The notes: a model not told the origin generated them from the letters alone. Shown: positions 28,515 through 37,176, counted from the first letter of the stretch. The stretch is DNA of 56,055 bases from Alcaligenaceae bacterium (GCA_012839585.1 DUNB01000036.1:1-56055); one strand, 5' to 3'. A program made the numbers and translations.

Positions 28515-29675
28515 ATGCAGCAGTTACATTTAAAAGACTTGCAAGTTTTGTTTGACAAACAAGAGGGTCCTTGTTTGTCTTTGTATCAATCAACTCATCG
28601 TAGTCACCCTGAAAATGAACAGGATCCAATTAGATATAAGAATTTGCTAAAACAATTAGAAACCTCATTAGCAGATACTTATCCATTAAAAGAATATGAA
28701 TCATTATTAAAGCCATTTCATGATTTAGCTGAAAATGTAAATTTTTGGCAGCATACATTGGATGGTATTGCCATCTTGTCTAATAAAGACCATTTTCATG
28801 TCTTTCATTTGCAAAGACCTACGCCCGATTTTGCTGTGGTGTCGGACTCTTGGCACCTAAAGCCGCTATTGCGCCAGGCCCAAACACAAGACCGCTATCA
28901 AGTGTTATGTTTGACGCGCTCAGATGTGAAACTTTTCGAAGGACACAGGGATGGGTTGGATCATGTGGTGTTTGACCAGAGCTTTCCTGACACCGTGGAA
29001 AAAGCGTTGGGCACAGATGATGAGACGCACGAAAGATACATTTCTAATTATGGTTTAGGGGCGGCAGCTAGATCTGGGATGGCTATGAGCCATGGCCATG
29101 GCGGTAAAGCAGACGCCATGGATGTAGATATAGAGCGTTTTTTCCGAGTTGTGGATAAAGCGGTTCATGATCGTCTTAGCAAAAACAGCCAGCTCCCGTT
29201 AATTTTAGTGACACTGGCAGAATATCAAGGTATTTTCAGAAAGTTATCCCATAACCCCTTTTTACAGGAACAAGGGCTGAGTATTGACCCTTCAGCTTTA
29301 ACCGTGGATCAACTGCGTGAAAAAACTTGGGAAGTCTTTGAGCCGGTCGCTGCTCAGCGTGTACAAGACGCAGTGGCACGCTTTAATCAGGCGCATGGGA
29401 CAGGGCTGGCCAATGGAGACTTAGATCGTACCTTGACCGCTATTTTAGATGGACGGGTTGACACGCTTTTAGTGGATGCAGATAAGCGCATCGCAGGCAA
29501 AGTCCTAGAAGAAAAACGCCAAATCGCTTTGGCGGAGGATTTTTCGGCCCCTGATACAGAAGATGTACTGGATGATTTGGCCGAAATGGTGCTGCGCCGT
29601 GGGGGCCAAGTGATGGTCATTCCTAGTCAATATATGCCAACTGATACGGGCTTAGCTTCTATTTATCGATTTTAA
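28515..29675 (+). CDS. baeRF family eRF1-like protein
   Basis: A 386-residue cytoplasmic protein starting at the ATG with GGAGG four bases upstream. An in-frame start at 28479 has no such site. The opening GPCLSLYQSTHRSHPENEQD and the following PIRYKNLLKQLE, then an RNase H-like core and the end VMVIPSQYMPTDTGLASIYRF-type tail, match the bacterial archaeo-eukaryotic release factor (baeRF) group, probably family 3. These proteins resemble eRF1/Pelota and are proposed to act on ribosomes, in rescue or hibernation, but direct evidence in bacteria is thin. There is a Gly/His patch AMSHGHGGKADAMD near residue 195. The first 300 bp look more AT-rich than the rest. A terminator follows. Confidence 0.7.
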   Translation: MQQLHLKDLQVLFDKQEGPCLSLYQSTHRSHPENEQDPIRYKNLLKQLETSLADTYPLKEYESLLKPFHDLAENVNFWQHTLDGIAILSNKDHFHVFHLQRPTPDFAVVSDSWHLKPLLRQAQTQDRYQVLCLTRSDVKLFEGHRDGLDHVVFDQSFPDTVEKALGTDDETHERYISNYGLGAAARSGMAMSHGHGGKADAMDVDIERFFRVVDKAVHDRLSKNSQLPLILVTLAEYQGIFRKLSHNPFLQEQGLSIDPSALTVDQLREKTWEVFEPVAAQRVQDAVARFNQAHGTGLANGDLDRTLTAILDGRVDTLLVDADKRIAGKVLEEKRQIALAEDFSAPDTEDVLDDLAEMVLRRGGQVMVIPSQYMPTDTGLASIYRF

Positions 29676-29702
29676 TTCCCGTTTTCTATACTAATTGTTA
29701 TC

Positions 29703-29739
29703 AAATAAGCCGATAATTGATTTATCGGCTTATTTTTTT
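29703..29739 (+). terminator. Terminator after the baeRF gene
   Basis: AAATAAGCCGATAA pairs with TTATCGGCTTATTT, followed by a T-run. It separates the baeRF gene from the SPFH operon. Confidence 0.9.
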
Positions 29740-29750
29740 GAGGAAATGCG

Positions 29751-30665
29751 ATGGAAGCATTACTGTCTTTTACCGGTTTATTAGTCGTCCTCGTGGTAGT
29801 CATTGTTTTTGCTGGGGTGAAGGTCGTGCCTCAAGGTCAGCAGTGGACGGTAGAACGCTTTGGGCGTTATACCCGAACTTTAGAGCCGGGCTTAGGTTTG
29901 ATCATTCCTTTTATGGATAGAGTCGGGCGCAAGCTCTCGGTGATGGAGTCCGTATTAGATGTGCCCTCACAAACGGTGATTTCAAAAGATAATGCGGCAG
30001 TGACGGCAGATGGCGTTGTGTTTTTTCGTATTATTGATGCCCCCAAAGCCGCCTATCAGGTGGATAATCTCACGCATGCGGTGATTAATTTAACGACGAC
30101 CAATCTGCGTTCAGTACTAGGTTCGATGGAGTTGGATCACATGCTCTCTAATCGAGAGCAAATTAATGAGCGCTTATTATTAGCCGTTGATGCCGCCACT
30201 GCGCCTTGGGGAATTAAAGTCACACGCATTGAAATTCGTGATCTCAATATGTCGCAGGAACTACAAGAGGCCATGAACTTACAGATGACTGCCGAACGTC
30301 ATCGTCGGGCGGTAGTGACTAAGGCTAATGGGGATAAAGAGGCGGAAATCCTACAGGCAGAAGGGATGCGACAAGCCGCAGTACTGCGTGCCGAGGGAGA
30401 AAAACAAGCGGCGATTTTAATTGCTGAAGCGCGTGAGCGTGAGGCTCAGGCCGAGGCGCAAGCCACCCGGGATGTGTCGGCAGCAATCCGCGAAGGAGAC
30501 GTACAGGCCATCCAGTACTTCTTGGGCGTAAAATACGTAGAGGCCCTTCAAGAAATAGGCAAATCAGACAACAGTAAATTGGTCTTAATGCCTCTAGAAG
30601 CCGCCGGTGTGACCGGGGCCGTTGCAGGCATTAGTGAATTACTGAAAGCAACGCAAACAAAATGA
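29751..30665 (+). CDS. SPFH/stomatin-like protein (QmcA/paraslipin)
   Basis: A 304-residue membrane-anchored band-7 protein. An N-terminal hydrophobic helix (LSFTGLLVVLVVVIVFAGV) is followed by the SPFH domain (VVPQGQQWTVERFGRYTRTL, ERLLLAVDAATAPWGIKVTR) and a Glu/Ala-rich coiled coil (AEGMRQAAVLRAEGEKQAA). It resembles E. coli QmcA. Such proteins make large rings in the inner membrane and are linked to FtsH and membrane microdomains. GAGGAAA precedes the ATG. It overlaps the NfeD gene by ATGA, a classic pair. It is the third SPFH protein in the window, with HflK and HflC. Confidence 0.9.
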   Translation: MEALLSFTGLLVVLVVVIVFAGVKVVPQGQQWTVERFGRYTRTLEPGLGLIIPFMDRVGRKLSVMESVLDVPSQTVISKDNAAVTADGVVFFRIIDAPKAAYQVDNLTHAVINLTTTNLRSVLGSMELDHMLSNREQINERLLLAVDAATAPWGIKVTRIEIRDLNMSQELQEAMNLQMTAERHRRAVVTKANGDKEAEILQAEGMRQAAVLRAEGEKQAAILIAEAREREAQAEAQATRDVSAAIREGDVQAIQYFLGVKYVEALQEIGKSDNSKLVLMPLEAAGVTGAVAGISELLKATQTK

Positions 30666-31108
30666 TCATCGATGCACTTTTTGACTCGTATTGGTATTGG
30701 TTCAGTGCGGCATTACTATTGCTCGTCCTGGAAATTCTGATTCCTGGTGCTTTTTTAATGTGGATAGGTTTGGGGGCAGCAGGAGTAGGTGGTTTTTTGC
30801 TGTTATTTCCTACAGCCAGTTTTGCTTGGCAGTTAGTCGCCTTGGCGGTCAGTGTGACAGTGGCGGTGTTGTTGGGTATGGCTTGGCAAAAAAGAACCCA
30901 ACGCACACAGGAACACGGGCTGAATTTAGGCTTGGAAGCGTATATTGGTCGTACGGCAGTGGTCAGTCAGGATTTTGTACAGGGCCAAGGTCGTATCCGG
31001 CTAGATGACAGTTTTTTTAGTGCTTATGCCGACCAACCCATTGTGGCCGGTCAATCGGTAGTGGTGGTGGGCGTAGGCAATTTGGGTTTACAGGTTCAAT
31101 TGGTATAG
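30662..31108 (+). CDS. NfeD family membrane protein
   Basis: A 148-residue protein with two to three N-terminal membrane helices (WFSAALLLLVLEILIPGAFL; LVALAVSVTVAVLLGMAW) and a C-terminal OB-fold (GRTAVVSQDFVQGQGRIRLD; VGNLGLQVQLV). This is the short NfeD form without the ClpP-like protease domain. NfeD proteins pair with SPFH partners, here the overlapping upstream gene, and are thought to help build its membrane complex. Confidence 0.88.
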   Translation: MIIDALFDSYWYWFSAALLLLVLEILIPGAFLMWIGLGAAGVGGFLLLFPTASFAWQLVALAVSVTVAVLLGMAWQKRTQRTQEHGLNLGLEAYIGRTAVVSQDFVQGQGRIRLDDSFFSAYADQPIVAGQSVVVVGVGNLGLQVQLV

Positions 31109-31114
31109 CAACTC

Positions 31115-31702
31115 ATGACAAATATTCGTCCTTTTAGACAAAAACACCCCCAACTTGGGGAGCAGGTTTGGGTGGATCCCACCTCGGTCATTATTGGGGA
31201 TGTAGAAATTGGAGCAGATAGCTCCGTTTGGCCTTATGCGGTGATCCGAGGCGATATGCATTCGATTCGTATTGGGCAGCGTTGTAGTATTCAAGATGGC
31301 AGCGTATTACACATTACGCATGCAGGTCCTTTTAACCCAGACGGTTTTCCCTTGACCTTAGGGGATGATGTGACCGTAGGGCATCAGGTCACGTTGCATG
31401 GCTGTACGTTAGGCAGTCGTATCTTGGTTGGCATGGGAGCCACCGTCATGGATGGCGCTGTGATCGAGGATGAGGTGGTCTTGGGGGCGGGTAGTTTGGT
31501 ACCTCCTGGTAAAACCTTAAAAAGCGGCTATTTATATGTGGGTAGCCCAGCTAAAGCGGTAAGACCTTTGAGCGATCAAGAAAAAAGCTATTTTACGTAT
31601 ACGGCGAATAATTACGTCAATTTAAAAAATGAGTATATAGCGCAGGAGGCTGAAAAAGTAGCTCTTGGGCGTGAGCAAGCGGTAGCGTCTGGACGCGCTT
31701 AA
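31115..31702 (+). CDS. Gamma-carbonic anhydrase family protein
   Basis: A 195-residue left-handed beta-helix protein of the YrdA/PaaY group. Hexapeptide repeats run from VWVDPTSVIIGDVEIGADSS through VLGAGSLVPPGKTL. The expected metal-binding histidines are present in VLHITHAG and TVGHQVTLHGC. The C-terminal helix region follows SPAKAVRPLSD. Members are carbonic anhydrase-like, but many have no shown activity. It starts 6 bp after the NfeD gene and is probably cotranscribed. Confidence 0.85.
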   Translation: MTNIRPFRQKHPQLGEQVWVDPTSVIIGDVEIGADSSVWPYAVIRGDMHSIRIGQRCSIQDGSVLHITHAGPFNPDGFPLTLGDDVTVGHQVTLHGCTLGSRILVGMGATVMDGAVIEDEVVLGAGSLVPPGKTLKSGYLYVGSPAKAVRPLSDQEKSYFTYTANNYVNLKNEYIAQEAEKVALGREQAVASGRA

Positions 31703-31705
31703 GGG

Positions 31706-31744
31706 GGCGATGCTCGTCTCGGCCTATAGGCCGCGAAGCTTGCC
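31706..31744. repeat. Long imperfect hairpin between convergent genes
   Basis: A perfect 14-bp palindrome CGGCCTATAGGCCG at 31720-31733 is extended outward by CG with CG, GCT with AGC, and GGCGA with TTGCC, with small bulges. It fills almost the whole 45-bp gap between the carbonic anhydrase and kinase-like genes. There is no T-run, so it may stabilise 3' ends or work as a weak bidirectional terminator. Confidence 0.6.
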
Positions 31745-31747
31745 GCG

Positions 31748-32563
31748 TTAATTGGTTGCATTAGGGGTGATCTGTGCTAGTGCCGCCTTTAACACATCAG
31801 CAAAAAACAGGGTTTGGCGTACGTCTTTGCCTTGTTGTAGTTTTTTTCCAAACAATGGCAGAGGCTTGCGCAAGATAGAAAGATACCGATCTACGCGTTG
31901 TAAAATGACTAAGATTTGTGGGTTAGGTGCAGTGCGTAAATAATGACACAGCAAATCCGTGCCAAGCGCTATATTTTCCTGTAAATGCGTCGCCAAGGAA
32001 TTAAAGCACAACAACACGTCATAGGCCTGAGCAACGGCCAACGGCATGGCATTGCCCGTATTTTCCTCAAAATCAATACGATAAATGGTGTCATCTTTAA
32101 TTGTTAGATTACGAATTTGGGCACCACCATGCCATTGTTTTGCTTGGTGCAAAGCAATTAACTCGTCCACAATGGCATAGAACAGATCTTGGGCATCTGG
32201 AGTGCGTCGTAAACGATGTTCTAAGGACTCACCACAATGTTCCATGATGATGTAGTGGTCTGTTTGGAAATAGAGAGCAGGAACAGCGAGTTGCAGTTCG
32301 GCCAGCTGTATAAGCCGTTGTGCCTCGTGATCAATACCCCCAGCTCGTAGATCTTTAGGGCGCACCTTTACTTTAAAAACGATGCGACAAGCCAGCGAAC
32401 CCAACCACTCCAACCAGGTACGGCTAGGCTCGCGTCGTTCAAATTTAACGACGTATGACTGGTCTTCAACGGATAAAATAACAGGATCCGTTTGTTCTTC
32501 TAGTAATAAAGGTCGGATTTGCTGTTGAAGACTACGCTGGTGGGATATAGGGAAAGATTTCAT
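31748..32563 (-). CDS. Small protein-kinase-like protein (WaaP/Kdo kinase-like)
   Basis: A 271-residue protein with a minimal kinase fold. Likely elements are the beta-lysine in SYVVKFERREPSRTWLEW, the alpha-C Glu in GIDHEAQRLIQL, the hinge DHYIIMEHCGESLEHRLR, the catalytic loop WHGGAQIRNL (HG-x4-N, where usual kinases have HRD-x4-N), and metal-binding YRIDFEE. This resembles lipopolysaccharide core or RIO/ABC1-type kinases. The catalytic Asp of HRD is replaced by Gly, as also occurs in the WaaP type. The substrate is unknown. It is divergent from the FUSC gene. Confidence 0.65.
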   Translation of the reverse strand: MKSFPISHQRSLQQQIRPLLLEEQTDPVILSVEDQSYVVKFERREPSRTWLEWLGSLACRIVFKVKVRPKDLRAGGIDHEAQRLIQLAELQLAVPALYFQTDHYIIMEHCGESLEHRLRRTPDAQDLFYAIVDELIALHQAKQWHGGAQIRNLTIKDDTIYRIDFEENTGNAMPLAVAQAYDVLLCFNSLATHLQENIALGTDLLCHYLRTAPNPQILVILQRVDRYLSILRKPLPLFGKKLQQGKDVRQTLFFADVLKAALAQITPNATN

Positions 32564-32651
32564 GTTTTTGTTAGCAAAGAGCGATTATGTTATCGCCCAT
32601 TCAAACAAAAATGTCAATTTGATGACTGATAGATGAATTATAGCGAGTGAC

Positions 32652-34544
32652 ATGGGCTCTAGGACTTTTGCTCTAATACAGTTAGACCGCGCTGCCATTA
32701 AAAAAGCGCTGTTATTGGCTCTATCGGCTTGGCTTTCTTTTTTGATTGCTTTGCTGCTCGGTGTAGAGAACCCATATTGGGCGGCGATGCCGGTCTGGGT
32801 GATTGCGCAATCCACTCGTGGGTTGACCTTAGAGCGTGCGATTTACCGTGTGTTGGGTACCCTAATTGGTGCAGGTGCGGGCTTACTGATTCTGTTAACG
32901 GCACAGCCGATTTGGCAATTAGCCCTCATGGCAGGGGTGGTGTTTTTAAGTGCGGGCGCTTTGCATTTAGTAAATAGTGTGCGTAGCTATATGGCCCTGC
33001 TGTCGGGCATTACGGTCTCGGTGGTAGTATTGCCTGCTTTGTTAGCACCAGATCAGGCCTTTGATTTAGCCTGGGCCCGTATTCAATGTACTTTGATTGG
33101 GGTCATCGTAGGCACCTTAATTACCGGTTGGGGTACACCAAAAAGTCCACGCCAACGTTTTTATGAACAGGTCCGCCAGTTGGCGTCGGATGCTGTGAAA
33201 ACGGCTGTGTTGCTGCTCACCCAAAAAGAACAACATCGTATTGACCAAATGCTGCGTCAAGTCAATATAGATATTTCACAGCTAGAGGCTCAAGCTGCCA
33301 GTACCGCCGCGGGCTCTGTGGATGGCCATAAGCGCAATGCCTATGTAGAGGCACTGTTGTTTGCTGCCCTAGAGACCTTAGCTGCAGCAAGGCAGTTGCA
33401 CTTTCAAATTCAACGCGGCTTACAGGTTTCTCCCGCAGCCATTCAACAGTTGCAAGATTTTAGTGACCAGTTTGCTAAAGGACTGCCGTTGGAGCCTTTT
33501 TATAAACAAGACCCAAACCTCATAACAAACAAGGTCAGCTTGGCACGACTGCGACGCGCCTTAGGGCAGATGAAGCGTGCTGAGGCGGCGTTGTTTTCTG
33601 ATCGTTTTCCTTTTTGGCGCACCGGAGTGTCGTTGCGACGCTTTGACGCCGGGCGCGATTGGATTACGGCGCGCCGTACGGCTTTCGTGTCAGCGATGGC
33701 GGCTTTTAGTGCAGGCTTAGTGGCTTATTTGACGCAAAATCCAGCGCTAGAGTTAGCTGCAACCGGGGTCTCTATTTTCTCTATGCTGTTAGGGTCTTTG
33801 CCTCGGCCGCATCTTATTGTTCGCTTTGTGATCACAGGAGTGACCATAGGCTCAGTGGTCGCGGCTTTATATCGATTAGGTTTACAGCCTTATGTGCAAG
33901 ATCCTGTCTGGATGATGCTCAGTCTAGTGCCCTTTTTATTAGTGGGGGCCTTGGCGCGAACCAATCCACCTACGATGATGCCCGCTTTAGATGCCATGAT
34001 GTGTTTTCTGTTGGCTAGCCAAGTGGGCATGCCTGCAGCCCCTTTGGGCGAGGTGCTGCAAGGTTCGGGTGCCCTGATCTTTGGTGCCGCCATGGTGTGT
34101 GGCAGTTTTTATTTATTACCACGCCAAACGGATACGTGGGCCCGAACTATTCTAGAGCAAATCACTAAAGAGTTACGTGGCTTGGTACAACAGCGCACGC
34201 CTCGAGGAGTATCGCATTGGCGTGCCCGTATTGCCCGACAGATTTTAAAACTGTTGCAATGGATGGGGGATCAAACCCCAAGAGGCTTATTAGCCTTAGT
34301 CAATTTTGGTTATGCCGTGATTGCTTGGCATCGGCTTACTGCAGCCGGATCGGGCTATGAGGCACTAGGACTGCAGGTGCAGTCCATCTTGGCAGACTTT
34401 GATGAGAACCCCACGCAGTGCAGGGAGGCCTTGTTAGAAATAGCCAAAGAGATCGAGGACGCTGGGCTGCAAACAACCGTTTACGACATAGCAGATGCGT
34501 TAGAGGACTCCAAGCCGCTCTGGCTCTTTTTGCAAGCCGATTGA
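32652..34544 (+). CDS. FUSC family inner-membrane transporter
   Basis: A 630-residue protein with two sets of about five to six membrane helices and large cytoplasmic segments, the fusaric-acid-resistance/AaeB layout. The first membrane block starts AIKKALLLALSAWLSFLIAL and has VENPYWAAMPVWV, typical of FUSC. The second starts at about residue 340 (RTAFVSAMAAFSAGLVAYL). The family exports aromatic acids or other small compounds. No membrane-fusion partner gene (aaeA-type) is beside it, so the complete export system is not visible. The substrate is unknown. Confidence 0.85.
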   Translation: MGSRTFALIQLDRAAIKKALLLALSAWLSFLIALLLGVENPYWAAMPVWVIAQSTRGLTLERAIYRVLGTLIGAGAGLLILLTAQPIWQLALMAGVVFLSAGALHLVNSVRSYMALLSGITVSVVVLPALLAPDQAFDLAWARIQCTLIGVIVGTLITGWGTPKSPRQRFYEQVRQLASDAVKTAVLLLTQKEQHRIDQMLRQVNIDISQLEAQAASTAAGSVDGHKRNAYVEALLFAALETLAAARQLHFQIQRGLQVSPAAIQQLQDFSDQFAKGLPLEPFYKQDPNLITNKVSLARLRRALGQMKRAEAALFSDRFPFWRTGVSLRRFDAGRDWITARRTAFVSAMAAFSAGLVAYLTQNPALELAATGVSIFSMLLGSLPRPHLIVRFVITGVTIGSVVAALYRLGLQPYVQDPVWMMLSLVPFLLVGALARTNPPTMMPALDAMMCFLLASQVGMPAAPLGEVLQGSGALIFGAAMVCGSFYLLPRQTDTWARTILEQITKELRGLVQQRTPRGVSHWRARIARQILKLLQWMGDQTPRGLLALVNFGYAVIAWHRLTAAGSGYEALGLQVQSILADFDENPTQCREALLEIAKEIEDAGLQTTVYDIADALEDSKPLWLFLQAD

Positions 34545-34647
34545 AAAAGACCGCTCAGAATCATGGCATGATTTTGTGTGCACGGCCTTGGTGCTCAGGT
34601 AGAGAGCAAGCTCAACACTGGGGAAATAGGCAGGTATACTATGCGCT

Positions 34648-35370
34648 ATGAAACGCGTCGCATCTGTCTTTTTACTCTTAGTTGTCTCTTTTTCACTCTC
34701 TGCCAGCGAACTGGTCAGCCGTAAAAACGAAATTGGGCATCGCAATTTCTCGCGGGCCAAAACACTGCTACCAGATATACATCAAGGCTTAAACCAGACC
34801 TTTTATTGTGGTTGTTCGTATCAGGGCAAAGAGGTCAATCACAGCTCCTGTGGCTATCGTATCCGCAAAGATCCGCGTCGAGCCTCACGCATCGAGTGGG
34901 AGCACGTGGTCCCAGCCTGGGCAATGGGACACCAGCGCCAATGCTGGCAAAAAGGCGGGCGCTCGTACTGTGCTAAAAATGATCCTGTTTTTACCAAAGC
35001 CGAAGGTGATCTGCATAATTTAGTCCCTGCTATTGGCGAGATAAATAATGACCGCTCTAACTATCGTTTTAGTGTGTGGACGCGACAACCTCGTATGTAT
35101 GGACAGTGCCAAATGCTGGTGGACTTTAAAGGTCGTCGTGTGCAGCCCCCTGAACAGGCACGGGGCAAAATTGCACGCATTACCTTTTATATGGTGAATG
35201 AATACCGCCTTAATTTAAGTGCTCAAGAGCGACGTTTGTACTGTATTTGGGCTAAGGCTTATCCGGTAGATCGTTGGGAGCAAATCCGTAATCAACGTAT
35301 TGCTGCGGTTCAAGGCAATGTGAACCCCTTTATCTCCGATCCACGTCTGATTGAGCGGGTTTGTCGCTGA
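34648..35370 (+). CDS. endA: Endonuclease I (EndA/Dns), secreted
   Basis: A 240-residue periplasmic or secreted nonspecific DNA endonuclease. The signal peptide is MKRVASVFLLLVVSFSLSAS. The beta-beta-alpha-metal active site is in RIEWEHVVPAWAMG, with catalytic His in WEHV, and the motif GDLHNLVPAIGEINNDRSNY follows. Cysteines at CGCSYQ and others form the conserved disulfides. Length is the same as E. coli EndA (235). It is a single gene, convergent with the MFS gene across a 458-bp gap. Confidence 0.93.
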   Translation: MKRVASVFLLLVVSFSLSASELVSRKNEIGHRNFSRAKTLLPDIHQGLNQTFYCGCSYQGKEVNHSSCGYRIRKDPRRASRIEWEHVVPAWAMGHQRQCWQKGGRSYCAKNDPVFTKAEGDLHNLVPAIGEINNDRSNYRFSVWTRQPRMYGQCQMLVDFKGRRVQPPEQARGKIARITFYMVNEYRLNLSAQERRLYCIWAKAYPVDRWEQIRNQRIAAVQGNVNPFISDPRLIERVCR

Positions 35371-35828
35371 GTTTGGCCCTCTGTTTCATCCCTGTGAATT
35401 AAGTCTCTAAAATAGTGGATATCTTTTTTGTCAAGAGTGAAAGTTTCTTTTTGTTGCATAAATATTGACCTAAGAGGTGGTCTTTAATCAGGACTGAACT
35501 TTGGCAAAAAAAACAAGCGATTCTATTTTTCACTTAAAAATCATCTTGTAAGTGATTGATTAAAAACAATAAAAAACTGTATTTTACCTAAAACCTCTCG
35601 AGCGCTCATAGCATAGACAGATTCGATATTTCAACCGTTTTGAGGTTTCCTAGGGTTTCTACTAGGCTCTAAATAGCCATTAAAGTTATCCCCAAAACCT
35701 GTGGATAACCTTGTTGATAAGATGTTGATATTTTGCGCAAAACCGCATCAATGGCGAATCTGAGGTTCATTGTCTATTAATTAACACAAACGTCATATTT
35801 CTCGGTTTTTACGGCGAAAATAGTGGTG
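35371..35828. other. 458-bp gap with a DnaA-box cluster
   Basis: The gap lies between the 3' ends of two convergent genes, so no promoter is required in it. An AT-rich stretch (about 35510-35595) is followed by DnaA-box-like words: TTATCCCCA at 35686-35694 (one mismatch to TTATCCACA), TGTGGATAA at 35700-35708 (perfect on the minus strand), TGTTGATAA at 35712-35720 (one mismatch) and TGTTGATAT at 35723-35731 (two mismatches). AAACCTC near 35591 and GAGGTTT near 35642 form an inverted repeat. The layout is origin-like, but neighbouring gene orientation argues against a chromosomal origin. No coding sequence was found. Confidence 0.55.
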
Positions 35829-37046
35829 TTAATGAGGGAGTTTTACGCGATGACATGTTGCATAAAATAGACTGCAACAGATAAGGCTTAGACAAATACA
35901 AAAACAGGTAAGGGCTGTTTTCATGCCGAAATGGTCAGTGAGGTGTCCCGTTGCCAAAATAGGCAAAATTGCCCCAAGATAAGCAATAATTAAATAGCTA
36001 GAGGTGACAGCGGAGCGCTGTTCAGGTTGGGCTACACGGTTCACTATGCCCATCCCTGCTATCAGACATAAGCCGTGACCAAAGGCAATCACAATGACTG
36101 AGCTAATAAACAAGAGCGCAGAGGCGTACCAGAGGTTGGTGATTAAGAGCAGGTTGCTAAGGACAAAGCTGGCCAGACCAATCAGTAGGCTGCGTTTTAA
36201 AGGCCAGCGCCGTACCAATAGTTGGAAGCCCGAGGACATAAACAAGATGACGCCTATGGAGACACCACTGACGGCAGGCCCGTGCCAAGGTACCATGTTT
36301 TGCATAAAGCTGGGAGCTAAGGAGGCAAAGAGGCTAAACATGGCAAAGGTCGCAAATGCGGTAAAGCTTCCTAGCAAGAAGGGCGCACGCGCTGCCTGAC
36401 TGGGGATAGCTAGGGAGGGACGCCACAGGGCTTTGGACTTAACGGGTGGGCTAGCGGGTTTATGTTCTGCGGTCGACAGCATGAATAGCGTATAAATTGC
36501 AACCAGGCCCATCAAAACCGAAGGGATATAACTGCTACGCAGTGGGTAGGCGGTCCATTGTGCAATCAGGCCACCTGTTACTGGTCCCAAACCAAAACCA
36601 AAGGCGATCAATAAACTGCTCATGGCAGCTGCTCGTTGTAAATCTTTAGATCGGTTGAGCTTGGTCAAACCTATAGAGGCGGCGGTGACAATCAGACTCG
36701 AGGCGAGTCCAATCGTAATGCGACTGTACAGAAAGGACCAGTAATCCCAAGCGAGGGCAGAAAAAAGAATGCCAATCGTAACTAGGATCAGACCGCCGCG
36801 TAAGACAAAAATAAATCCACGTTGGTCACTGATGCGTCCTAAAAAGAGCAAACTCATCAGCGCCGAGCCCATATAAGTGACATACAGAACTGTAATATCA
36901 CTGGCACTGAGTCCCCAAGCTTCTTGGTAGAGTGGATAAAGGGGGCTGGCTAGAGCTGTCCCCATCACCCCTACAATCATGGCAAAACAAACCCAAAGAT
37001 AAGGACGTCTTTGTATTTTATTTTTAATTTTGGTGTAGATGCTCAT
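35829..37046 (-). CDS. MFS transporter
   Basis: A 405-residue major facilitator with twelve predicted helices. The first helix pair holds LYPLYQEAWGLSASDITVLY and the loop 2-3 motif is LGRISDQRGF (the MFS motif A, G-x3-D-x2-G). A central cytoplasmic loop rich in Pro and Lys (HKPASPPVKSKALWRPS) divides the halves. Substrates of this group include drugs and sugars, and nothing in the sequence or the neighbours identifies one here. It is transcribed alone and away from rlmF across 184 bp. Confidence 0.82.
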   Translation of the reverse strand: MSIYTKIKNKIQRRPYLWVCFAMIVGVMGTALASPLYPLYQEAWGLSASDITVLYVTYMGSALMSLLFLGRISDQRGFIFVLRGGLILVTIGILFSALAWDYWSFLYSRITIGLASSLIVTAASIGLTKLNRSKDLQRAAAMSSLLIAFGFGLGPVTGGLIAQWTAYPLRSSYIPSVLMGLVAIYTLFMLSTAEHKPASPPVKSKALWRPSLAIPSQAARAPFLLGSFTAFATFAMFSLFASLAPSFMQNMVPWHGPAVSGVSIGVILFMSSGFQLLVRRWPLKRSLLIGLASFVLSNLLLITNLWYASALLFISSVIVIAFGHGLCLIAGMGIVNRVAQPEQRSAVTSSYLIIAYLGAILPILATGHLTDHFGMKTALTCFCICLSLICCSLFYATCHRVKLPH

Positions 37047-37153
37047 AGGTGAAGAAGGGGCTAGAAAGGCTTAAACAATGATCTTAGCATGCGGCTTTTA
37101 GGATGGTCTGTTTGCCTGGTCTGTGTCCAAAGGGTGTAGAAAATTACCAGGCA

Positions 37154-37176
37154 AAAAGAGCCTAAAGAGGCCTTTT
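37154..37176 (-). terminator. Possible terminator after rlmF
   Basis: AAAAG, a bulged A and GCC pair with GGC and CTTTT around a 6-nt loop. Read on the minus strand it ends in T-residues. The stem is short, so this is only a candidate. Confidence 0.4.

Noticed and set aside
35371-35828. Chromosomal replication origin
   Set aside because: The DnaA boxes and AT-rich stretch look origin-like, but highly expressed genes on the left run toward the site, minus-strand genes sampled by eye on both sides show similar G and C on the plus strand (no skew switch), and dnaA, mnmG and parAB are absent. Kept as a finding, not called as oriC.
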